Shown one piece after another: positions 33,795 through 43,000 of a stretch of DNA of 64,000 bases. The stretch is from Paenibacillus sp. SYP-B3998 (GTDB lineage Bacteria > Bacillota > Bacilli > Paenibacillales > NBRC-103111), in NCBI RefSeq assembly GCF_010820665.1, contig NZ_JAAIKC010000001.1:310001-374000 (forward strand), read 5' to 3'. Under the pieces are notes generated by a model that had not been told where the DNA came from, searched no databases, and saw only the letters and a list, made by a program, of their open reading frames with translations. Position numbers and translations under genes: made by a program. How positions within the stretch are numbered: position 1 is the first letter of the stretch; each line of letters starts with the position of its first letter.

Positions 33795-35333
33795 ATGGGC
33801 GAAGCTGTCGTAGATCAGGTTATTGATCGGAGCAAAGTGACGGGGGAGCGGGTTTCCCGTATCGTCATGGATCATCTCCCGGGCGATATTCCCGATGAGC
33901 TAGCCGTAGAACTTACTCCAGGCAGTGTTTCAACGCTGGCTAATGCCAATATGTCCCTTCAGGTTGAAAGTGAAACAGCGGTATTAACTTTAAATCAGTC
34001 TGTTTTAGAACGAATGAGACAACAAACGATGGATTTGTATTTCCGAATTGTACCTATTCGAAATGAGCAAAAACGCCAGGTTATCGCCAATCAAGTTATG
34101 CGAGAACCCCTTGTCGGACAAGCTGCCGGAGCAGGAAGCATCTCGATTGTCGGCATCCCTCAGACGATCGAAACAAATTATAGCAACTTTAGAACAAAGC
34201 TGCTCATTCCTTTCAACGGCATTGTTCCACAGTCGAATCAAAGTGCTTTTCTGAACGTGCTGCGTGTATTTATTGAGCATAGCGACGGAGAGAAGGAGCT
34301 TACAGCCGGCAAGATCGTTTATCAATCAGGTCAGCCATATGGCATTGAAATTGAAGTTGATAAGTTCAGCACCTTCACATTAGTACAGCTCGATAGGGTG
34401 TCCAGCTCAGAGTCAGACAACTCCAGCTCTAATCCAACGCCGGCTACTAAGCCAGCCGACGAGAAATCTACTACAGCTTCGGTTACGGATGGGAATCGAA
34501 TTGTCATCGAGCATAATGGCTCAAATGAAGGCATAGCGAACAAAAATTTTGACGTAGAAATCAATGGCAAGACGGTAGAAATTATTGGGATCACTTTGGA
34601 AAAAGGGAAAATTATACTCGTTCTGGGTCAATCTGTTCGACCAGGGGATCATATTACTGTCATGTACGCGGGTGATAGCACTGGCGAAAGCGACGCTCGC
34701 AAAAAGCTTTTTCATTTGACAGTTACAAATAAGAGCGAGCATCGCGGTTATGTTTATGGGTATCCCGATGGCACGTTCAAACCAGAAAGATCAATTATTC
34801 GTGCCGAGATGGCTGCTCTGCTGTCCCGTGTGTATGAGGGGAAATCTAGTGAAACGTCGTCTTCCTATGCGGATTTGACCGAAGACTACTGGGCTTATAA
34901 AGATATTATGGATGTAGGGCGCACAGGACTGATGAAAGGGATGCCGGACGGCCCTTTCCAGCAGGAAAGGGCGATTACAAGGGCTGAAATGGCTTCGATC
35001 ATTACTGTATGGGCGGGATTGGAAAAGCCAGCTTCTGCGCAAACAGCGGATATTCGAGGACATTGGGGCGAGGCTATTATTGCTCAAGTCATGGCGGCAG
35101 GATTAATGGATGGTTACCCGGATGGGACGTTCCAGCCAGACCGCGAATTAACAAGAGCAGAAGCTGTTGCTATTCTGAATCGCCTACTGACAAGGGGCCC
35201 TCTGTATGGCATAACGAATCCTACTTGGTCCGACGTTCTTCAGAAGCATTGGGCTTTTGGGCACATTGAAGAAGCATCTACGAATCATTTCTTTGAGCGT
35301 CGAGCTGAAGGTGGAGAAAGGAAGATGAATTAA
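33795..35333 (+). CDS. SLH-domain surface protein, 5'-truncated
   Basis: The 512-aa frame ends in three SLH motifs (about residues 315-500): YVYGYPDGTFKPERSIIRAE, MKGMPDGPFQQERAITRAEM and MDGYPDGTFQPDRELTRAEA. SLH domains bind pyruvylated wall polymer and hold proteins at the cell surface. No signal peptide or ribosome site precedes the ATG, and the frame is open back to 33756 with protein-like sequence (TRIDKTIMGEAVVDQVIDRS). It therefore looks like the 3' part of a larger exported protein. A Ser/Thr/Pro linker (residues ~200-225) precedes a beta-rich domain. A strong hairpin follows. Confidence 0.75.
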   Translation: MGEAVVDQVIDRSKVTGERVSRIVMDHLPGDIPDELAVELTPGSVSTLANANMSLQVESETAVLTLNQSVLERMRQQTMDLYFRIVPIRNEQKRQVIANQVMREPLVGQAAGAGSISIVGIPQTIETNYSNFRTKLLIPFNGIVPQSNQSAFLNVLRVFIEHSDGEKELTAGKIVYQSGQPYGIEIEVDKFSTFTLVQLDRVSSSESDNSSSNPTPATKPADEKSTTASVTDGNRIVIEHNGSNEGIANKNFDVEINGKTVEIIGITLEKGKIILVLGQSVRPGDHITVMYAGDSTGESDARKKLFHLTVTNKSEHRGYVYGYPDGTFKPERSIIRAEMAALLSRVYEGKSSETSSSYADLTEDYWAYKDIMDVGRTGLMKGMPDGPFQQERAITRAEMASIITVWAGLEKPASAQTADIRGHWGEAIIAQVMAAGLMDGYPDGTFQPDRELTRAEAVAILNRLLTRGPLYGITNPTWSDVLQKHWAFGHIEEASTNHFFERRAEGGERKMN

Positions 35334-35347
35334 TCTTCTAAATTAAG

Positions 35348-35395
35348 AGAAAAAGCATGCTTGAACAGTGAGTCACTGTTGAGCATGCTTTTTCT
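35348..35395 (+). terminator. Long hairpin terminator
   Basis: AGAAAAAGCATGCT pairs with AGCATGCTTTTTCT, and the inner AACAGTGA pairs with TCACTGTT. The right arm supplies the T-run. It ends the SLH gene and can work in both directions. Confidence 0.85.
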
Positions 35396-35521
35396 TTTGT
35401 CTCAATTATTTTGGAAACGAGGAAATGCAATCCGAAACCAAGATGAGGTCTTGTGAGTTTTTTGCGAGTGTGAAATGATAGAATGAATGGTGTCGAATTT
35501 TGAAGGTAGGGGTGCTTAATC

Positions 35522-38500
35522 GTGAAGAGTTTTCGCAAACTCATCGGAATCAGTTTGATCTTTTCATTCTCTATCTTGTTATTCATAGGCATTTATTCTC
35601 AGACCATACCTAATCGGGACATGCAACCTGCGAAGCGGGGGGTGCTTGATTTAACAAGCTGGGATTTCCGTGAGATGGGATTGGTCAGTCTGGATGGCGA
35701 GTGGGAGTTCTACGAAGGTAAGCTGCTGAGTCCAGCTGATTTTCCTCAAGGAACGCGCGCTGATGCGTCGTATTTATCTGTACCTGGAACCTGGAAAGGG
35801 AAATCCAAGGATGGGGGAATGAGCAAAAAAGGCTTCGGGACCTATCGACTCAAGGTGCTTGTGCATGCTACGGACGATATATATGGCATGAAATTGAGAA
35901 GTATTCGAATGTCTCATCGGTTATACATTGATGGAAAGCTAGAGGGGATGAGCGGGCGCCCTGCAGCAGATAAGGAAGCGCATGTACCGGGGAATACACC
36001 GTATAGCACTTTTTTTCATACAGATGCCAAAGAAATTGAGATCATTATTCAAGTGTCAAACTTTGTGTTTGTAAACGGCGGTATTGTTAACTCCATCCAA
36101 TTCGGCTGGCATGAAGATATTACGAAGTTGAACAGCATACTCATCGGAAGCGATATTGCGGCTATATTTATTCTGATTATCTTCGGGGCCTATCATCTCA
36201 GTCTTTATTTTCTGCGTAAAAGAGAGAAAACCTATTTGCTCAGCGGTGCGTACATGTTGTCCCTTTCATTGATCCATTTACTGTTTGGCGAGAAGATTTT
36301 TCAGAGACTGCTGCCAGACGTTCCTTTTGATTTTGCCTACAAGGCGCTGGATGTGAGTGAGTTTTCGAGTGCGGTCTTAAGTATTTTGTTTTTCTGCTCT
36401 ATCGACACTCGGCTTATCTCACAGAAAAGGAAGGGATGGTTATTATCTCCGCTTGTGCTTTACATAGCCTTAATAATCGTGCTGCCTTATTCCGTGTACA
36501 ATGAGTTTAGAAGTGTATTCTTCATTTATTTAGGGCTTGCTCCCATTTATATTCTAGGTAGAATGATCTATTTGTACGGCCGAACACAGCGAGGCTCGTC
36601 CAAACGAAAAGAGCTCCTGTTGTTTATTGTTTCGAACATTTCATTGCTGGTTTATCTCGTGGATGGGACTTTGTATTCAGAAAATCTGGTCGCTACAGAT
36701 CTGACAGGTAAAGTCGGCATTGTTTGTTTCATTGCCTTGATGAATATTTTGCTAGCGGTTCGGTTTACGAATGCTTATGAGCAGACTGAAATTTTGATGC
36801 AGCAACTGACGGTTTCCAATCAGCTGAAGGACGAATTCTTAAAGCACACTTCACATGAAATCAAGACTCCGTTGCATGGGATTATGAACATAACGTCCTA
36901 TTTACTTGATGACGATGAACATAATCTTTCTTCCAAGCAAAAGCAAAATCTTTGGCTGATCAAGGATACGTCTGTCAAGCTTTCGATGTTGATGCACGAT
37001 TTGATCGATGTCACCCGCTTGAAGCATGGTGAACTGCATTTGCAATTAACGATTGTAGATGTAAAAGTACTGACGCAGATTGTATTCGACGTTTTGCAAT
37101 TTGAACTTTTAGGTAAATCGGTCCGCCTGGTCAATCAGATCCCCGCGAATATATGTGTGCATGCAGATGAAAATCGGTTGCGCCAAGTTATGTACAATCT
37201 TGTGCATAATGCTATCAAACATACGGATCAAGGTACAATCCGCGTGAGTTCAACTATCGCTGATGGGGAGGTATACATCTCCGTAGAGGATACGGGAATT
37301 GGTATTTCCGAAGAAAAGTATTCGAAGGTTTTTGAGTATTTTGAGCAGCTTGATCAAGTTCTTCCGAATGATGGCTATACGAGGATGGGAGTAGGCTTGT
37401 TTATAAGTCGTAAGCTTGTCGAGCGTATGGATGGAGAGATTTGGATCGATTGGTCAGAGGTTGGGCAGGGAACACGCATGACTTTTTCGCTGCCAAGCGT
37501 AGAGGAGCATTTACTTACACAGCAGGCTCCCACCCATATCCATACCGATCCGCAGCTGCAAAGGATTTTTGAAGATCCTTACTCCCTCGATATACTTGAA
37601 CAGCATGCGTATACGATACTGATTGTGGATGATGAGGCTTCGAACATTCATACACTACTAAACATATTGAAGCGGCATCGGTATAATGTGATTGCAGCAT
37701 TCTCGGCTAATGAAGCAATGGTCAAAATAAAAGAACATCCACAAATTGACCTTGTCATTTTGGATGTGATGATGCCTGGCATTTCAGGCATCGAGCTCTG
37801 CCGCCTGCTGCGCATCCAATATTCGATTCTCGATTTGCCCATCTTGTTCGCTACGGCCAAGGATACTTCGCAAGACATCACACTCGGCTTTAGGGCTGGC
37901 GCGAATGATTATTTGACCAAACCCTTTGAAGCGGAGACGCTGATAGCTAGAATTCAGACGCTAATAGCAATGAAAAACTCGATTAAAGAGGCAATTCGTA
38001 ATGAATTAGCGTTTCATCAAGCCCAGATTAAGCCGCATTTTCTATATAATGCGCTGAGCAGCGTCATCTCCTTCTGTTATACGGACGGAGAAAAAGCAGC
38101 CTATTTATTATCTAAATTGAGCCAGTATTTACGTTACATTCTAGATATGGATCGCAATCATCTGTTCGTACCCCTTCATCGTGAGTTAGAACTGATTGAA
38201 GCGTATGTCGAGATCGAGAAGGCACGCTTCGGGGAGCGATTCGACTTTTTTTGTCACGTTGATAAAAGTGTACAGCATACAGCCATTCCTTCTTTGTGTA
38301 TCCAGCCGTTTGTTGAGAATGCAATTCGCCATGGACTGTTCGAAAAGGAAGGCTACGGTGAGGTTACGCTGACTATTCAGGAAGGGGATCGTTACATCCA
38401 AGTCACGGTTGCTGACAATGGCGTTGGGATTCCTGATGATCTTCTTTATCAGATTGCCAGTGGTGAGCGAGGAATGGGTGGCATTGGCATCTCAAATATC

Positions 38501-38641
38501 CACAGGCGTCTAGATTCGATCCCAGGGGCTACAATGAATGTCAGCTCAGAGATGGGGCGTGGAACGAAGGTAACGATGTATTTGCCTTTGGCTAGTCCTG
38601 ATCATGAAAGCATCGATGAAAGGAGGGGGAAAGTTGTTTAA
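35522..38641 (+). CDS. 7TM-DISM hybrid sensor histidine kinase with two kinase modules
   Basis: The 1039-aa protein starts at GTG behind GTAGGGGTG. In order it has a signal anchor, an extracellular 7TMR-DISM-type sensory domain (residues ~40-200; LDGEWEFYEG), seven membrane helices (~205-420), and HisKA with HTSHEIKTP (His445). HATPase follows (ENRLRQVMYNLVHNAIKH; EDTGIGISEE), then a receiver domain (Asp748 in LVILDVMMPG) and a LytS-type kinase domain (IKPHFLYNALS, His839) with a second HATPase (QPFVENAIRHG; ADNGVGIPDD). It overlaps the regulator gene by eight bases. Ligand unknown; carbohydrate-like ligands are common for this sensor class. Confidence 0.92.
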   Translation: MKSFRKLIGISLIFSFSILLFIGIYSQTIPNRDMQPAKRGVLDLTSWDFREMGLVSLDGEWEFYEGKLLSPADFPQGTRADASYLSVPGTWKGKSKDGGMSKKGFGTYRLKVLVHATDDIYGMKLRSIRMSHRLYIDGKLEGMSGRPAADKEAHVPGNTPYSTFFHTDAKEIEIIIQVSNFVFVNGGIVNSIQFGWHEDITKLNSILIGSDIAAIFILIIFGAYHLSLYFLRKREKTYLLSGAYMLSLSLIHLLFGEKIFQRLLPDVPFDFAYKALDVSEFSSAVLSILFFCSIDTRLISQKRKGWLLSPLVLYIALIIVLPYSVYNEFRSVFFIYLGLAPIYILGRMIYLYGRTQRGSSKRKELLLFIVSNISLLVYLVDGTLYSENLVATDLTGKVGIVCFIALMNILLAVRFTNAYEQTEILMQQLTVSNQLKDEFLKHTSHEIKTPLHGIMNITSYLLDDDEHNLSSKQKQNLWLIKDTSVKLSMLMHDLIDVTRLKHGELHLQLTIVDVKVLTQIVFDVLQFELLGKSVRLVNQIPANICVHADENRLRQVMYNLVHNAIKHTDQGTIRVSSTIADGEVYISVEDTGIGISEEKYSKVFEYFEQLDQVLPNDGYTRMGVGLFISRKLVERMDGEIWIDWSEVGQGTRMTFSLPSVEEHLLTQQAPTHIHTDPQLQRIFEDPYSLDILEQHAYTILIVDDEASNIHTLLNILKRHRYNVIAAFSANEAMVKIKEHPQIDLVILDVMMPGISGIELCRLLRIQYSILDLPILFATAKDTSQDITLGFRAGANDYLTKPFEAETLIARIQTLIAMKNSIKEAIRNELAFHQAQIKPHFLYNALSSVISFCYTDGEKAAYLLSKLSQYLRYILDMDRNHLFVPLHRELELIEAYVEIEKARFGERFDFFCHVDKSVQHTAIPSLCIQPFVENAIRHGLFEKEGYGEVTLTIQEGDRYIQVTVADNGVGIPDDLLYQIASGERGMGGIGISNIHRRLDSIPGATMNVSSEMGRGTKVTMYLPLASPDHESIDERRGKVV

Positions 38642-39746
38642 CGTTGTTATTGTGGAAGACGAAAAACCGATTCTTGAATTAATGAAAGTCATTATCGGGC
38701 GGAATCCGCACTGCGTGATTATTGGCGCCTTTACTAACCCCCTTGAAGCGCTAGCCAGCTTGGCTGAGCTTCAACCTGATATTGCCTTCCTTGATGTGGA
38801 GATGCCTAAGATGAATGGGCTTGAGCTCGCGCTCAAGATCAATGAAATCTCGGAGCAGACACGAATTATTTTTACAACGGCTCACAGAAATTATGCTTTG
38901 AATGCCTTTGAGGTATATGCCTTTGACTATATTCTGAAGCCAGTAACGCCAACTGCTATTGAGCGAGTTACGAATCGTTTGATCAAGCTGGTTAACCGAA
39001 CCGCTGTGGTAGAGCAGCAGGCTCAACAACCTTCGATTCGGTGCTTCGGAGGCTTCGAGGTTTGGAATATGGAAGGCGCGCTTGTGCGATGGCCAACACG
39101 TAAGACGGAGGAGCTGTTTGCTTATTTCCTCTGTCATCCAGGTCAAGATATAAATAAATGGCATTTGGCCGATATTTTATGGCCGGATATGCTTGAAGAT
39201 CGGGCCTCACATAATTTGCACAATACCATTTATCGATTAAAGAAGATTATGAAGGAGCAAGAAATCGGCATGGATATTATCAAAACGAATGAGGGGTATA
39301 TGTTGGATACTTCGAATGCGATGTATGATCTGTTGGAATTCCAAAAAAGTGACTTGGCGCTAGGGGAAGGCATGCAGGACACAGCAAAAACGGAACAGGT
39401 CTGTTCCTTGTATAGCGGCCCTCTTTTGGAACGGAAAGATTATTTATGGAAGGCTAAGCTGGAGGAAGGGTACTATAAACAGTATACATCGCTTGTTCGC
39501 AATCTGATTCAACGAGATATGGATGGAAAAGAATGGAGTAAGGCTGAACAGAAGCTGGACGTTTACTTGTCTATGTACCCCTTAAATGAAGAGATGCACC
39601 AATTGTTAATGGACATCTATGCGAGCAGCGGGAAAAGAGAACGAATCGCAAAGCATTTTGCCCGTTTCGAAGCCCTATATCTCAGGGAACTGGGGATGGA
39701 GCCGTCGAAGGAAATGAGAAGCAAAGTAGCCGCTTATTTGGAATAA
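38634..39746 (+). CDS. SARP/BTAD-type response regulator
   Basis: The 370-aa regulator starts at TTG with AAGGAGG (38620-38626) seven bases upstream; the ATG at 38604 is poorer. An N-terminal receiver domain (VVIVEDEKPILELMKVII; Asp54 in FLDVEMPKMNG; Lys in YILKPVTP) is followed by a winged-helix DNA-binding domain (WPTRKTEELFAYFLCHPGQD; HNLHNTIYRLKKIM) and a BTAD helical domain (MYPLNEEMHQLLMDIYASSG; LRELGMEPSKEMR). It is co-translated with the hybrid kinase. A likely target is the surface-protein genes next downstream, by position only. Confidence 0.92.
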   Translation: MFNVVIVEDEKPILELMKVIIGRNPHCVIIGAFTNPLEALASLAELQPDIAFLDVEMPKMNGLELALKINEISEQTRIIFTTAHRNYALNAFEVYAFDYILKPVTPTAIERVTNRLIKLVNRTAVVEQQAQQPSIRCFGGFEVWNMEGALVRWPTRKTEELFAYFLCHPGQDINKWHLADILWPDMLEDRASHNLHNTIYRLKKIMKEQEIGMDIIKTNEGYMLDTSNAMYDLLEFQKSDLALGEGMQDTAKTEQVCSLYSGPLLERKDYLWKAKLEEGYYKQYTSLVRNLIQRDMDGKEWSKAEQKLDVYLSMYPLNEEMHQLLMDIYASSGKRERIAKHFARFEALYLRELGMEPSKEMRSKVAAYLE

Positions 39747-39774
39747 GGGTAGGAAGCGGAGCGACAATTGTAGG

Positions 39775-39805
39775 GCAGGGAGAAGAGAAGCTCCTTGCTC
39801 TTTTT
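39775..39805 (+). terminator. Terminator after the two-component operon
   Basis: GCAGGGAG pairs with CTCCTTGC (one G-T pair) across AAGAGAAG, followed by a T-run. The remaining ~255 bases to the next gene show no frame worth calling and no confident promoter. Confidence 0.65.
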
Positions 39806-40063
39806 ACTTCTGTAGATTGTAGAATGGTCAGCAGCAAAAGGAAAAAGTTGTTCGTGCAGCTGAAATACATAGGAAATTAGACTCGGATCCGGCATGGATT
39901 CCGATTTTTTGTCGTTTTTGTGAGAATCTTGTGAGTGACATGTAGTAATATACCTAAATAATGTTCAATATATCGCTGGGTTGGTGGTGAATTGGGTAAA
40001 TAGACCTATGAATGAGGTACTATATCAAAAAATGATAGACGGACTTGTGAGAGGAGAAGCGAG

Positions 40064-43000
40064 ATGAGACAGAAGCGGATGAGAAGAAAGAAAGATAGGT
40101 TGAAAAAAAAATATTCGCTGTTAGTTGCTATGCTGGCAGTGCTAGGCATGCAAACGACTTTAGCTAGTAAGGCTGAGGCTAAGCCTGCTTGGGCAGATGA
40201 TAACTTTCTTCAGTATGTTAATTACAGCAGCAAGTTCTCAGAGTACGATGGCTATGATGAATCAAATTTACAGGCAAACAAAAGCTATAAACCTAAATTT
40301 CCTAATGATCTTCAATTAAGAGCCAAAATTGCAGACGATGAAGACGATGATGGGTTCGCTCTTGGCGGTGTCATCGGTCCATCCGATCTACCCGCTGAAA
40401 TGGTGGATTCTGCCAAGATGGGGCAGTTGGAATATAGAATCGACACGGTAGCAAGAATCGATAATAATGACACCATGATTGTTGTAGCTAACGGAGAGAA
40501 ATATGCTAGATCCAAGAATAGCGAGGATGGAGGGTTAGCAGTACCCTACCCAATAACATCAGGATGGAACGCATTTAAACCAGGCGAGAACGTGCTTCAA
40601 TTCGTGCTTGACGATGTAAGAACGCCACTCAGCTATTTTGAGAGTATCAAACTGTCTTTGGTGGATAGCGTAGGGCCTGGCTTGCAATATATTGCCTTGC
40701 CGAATGCTGGTGACGGTAAGTTCCATCTTGGCGAATCGATCGATATCGTCCTTCACTTCGATGAGGCTGTGACGATTGACACCTCCTTCGAGCTGCCGAT
40801 GAATACAGGCAAGAAGGCGATTTATTACGCGGGCAATGGTTCCAAAGAAATCACGTTCCGTTATACCGTTGTAGCCGACGATATGACGCGCACCGATGTA
40901 GGTAAGATGCCCTACAATCAGGGGAAATACCTCGGTATAGGCGTTAGGACCAAAAATGAATGGGAGCTCCCTCAAGGCGGAGACGATAAGATCGGTGGTA
41001 CCCTTCCATCTAACGTGAAAGATCCGTCAGACAATCAGATGCTTGGTAGCACAGATGCAAATCCTTACAACTGGAAAAGTAAATATGACACTGCTTATAA
41101 CTACACAGGGGGCTCCAGTTACTATAACCAACTAGACAGCAGCAAGCTGCAGGTTGACGGTATTGTGCCGATTATTAACGATGCTGAGGTCACAACTTCA
41201 ACAGGAACGAAATATTTGAAAGCAGGAGACAAGCTCACGATCAAGCTGACGTTGGATGATGTCGTCGTCGGCACCGCGGGTTACATTGCGTTCAACAATG
41301 GCAAGGAAGCTGTTTATAAATCGGGCAGCGGCTCCAAAGTAGTTACCTATGAATATGTTGTTCAGCCTGAAGACGAGGGTAACAACCTAGCCTATAAGGA
41401 CTTTGTCAAAAATTTAGGGATTACAGACGACTTTGGAAACACGCCAATCGTACAGAATGGCTACAACCCTCCTCTTTCGTTAGCGGGTGAAGCGATCTGC
41501 GTCGATGCAAAGCTGCCGACCGTAGAGTTTATTCCCGATACCGCAGGAACGTATGAGCGTCAGCATACAGTAAAGCTGAATGTCATTGAGAAAGGTTCAG
41601 GTCTTGAGGGAGATGTGCTTAAGTACGCATGGGTTCAGTCCCCAGAAGAGAAGACCGTCACATGGGTAACTTATGGCATAATGGATGGTAAAATTCCATC
41701 AGTTTCCAAAGATAAGGTCAATGGAAACTGGTATGTAACCGTCTTGATGTCGGATAAGGCTGGGAATATCAATCGGGTTACGAGTCCAGTGATTCGTTTT
41801 GATAATATCATACCGGGTATTTCTTTGCGGCGTGATGGCAGCGATAAGTATGAAGGCACGCTTACGCCACAAGTGAATGTGACCGATGCGCATGCCGGTC
41901 CTGACGATACAAGGCTGGAGTATCAGTGGCTGTATCATGATGATGAAATCAGCGAATCGTCCTGGCTTCCGTTTCTCAATGGCCAACCCGTACAGACGCC
42001 GAAATTCCCAGAACACGGAAGGTATACCTTGCAGGTACGTTCATTTGACCGCGCGGGGAATAAGGCAGAGATGACTTCCCAACCGTATTACCTGGATACG
42101 AAACCACCGGAGATCACGATTACGCCGGATGGCAATATGACGCAGCAAAAGACGCAAAAAGCCCAGCTTCACATTCTCGACGCGAACAGTACCCTGAAGC
42201 CGATATCTTATTACTGGAGCCAAGATGCCGACACGAAGGAGCCCAAATGGAAGGATCTTGGGGGACAAATTGAGGTGTCAACGGATGTCGAGAGCCAGCC
42301 GATGGAAGGCGTGTGGTTCCTGCACGTTCGCGCAGCAGATATTTGGAACAATGAGAGTATTCAGAGTAGAGCCTTTTACGTTGACAACACGCCGCCTAAG
42401 GTAGCGTTCGAATACGCGCCTTCTCTCACGGAATCGGTTAAGGAAGCTAAAGTAAGCGTGAAAGCAACCGATGTGAATACGATCTCCGCGCTTTCTTATC
42501 AGTGGACGAACACAGGGACGAAACCTAGTTCATCCGACGCTGGCTGGGCTAGCTTGAACAATGGCGACACGTTGACGAAGGACAAGGCTGATGGCGATTG
42601 GTATGTTCATATCAAAGCGATAGATTCCTTTGGCAACGAGAGCATCACCACATCTCGCGTGTTTAAGTTAAGCAATGCAGCACCGAAGATCTCCGATTTT
42701 CAAATTGAACTGCCGAGTCATACGAATGTGTCTGAGGTGAAGGTTCATATTAGTACTGCATCCAAGGAGCCATATACCTATCATATTGAGGATCATAACC
42801 ATAATGAGATCCGAAGCGGCGCAGTAGCGGGTGGTGCAGCTGATTTCACGCTTGATGTGCCGACCGTGGAGGGAACCTATGATTATTTTTTCAGTTTTGA
42901 AAATGAGGTTCATAACCACAGCGAGAAACTGACGAAGTCGATCGTGTATGATAGGACGTTATCAGTTGCTGATGCGGTGTATAGCGAAACGGCGGCAACC

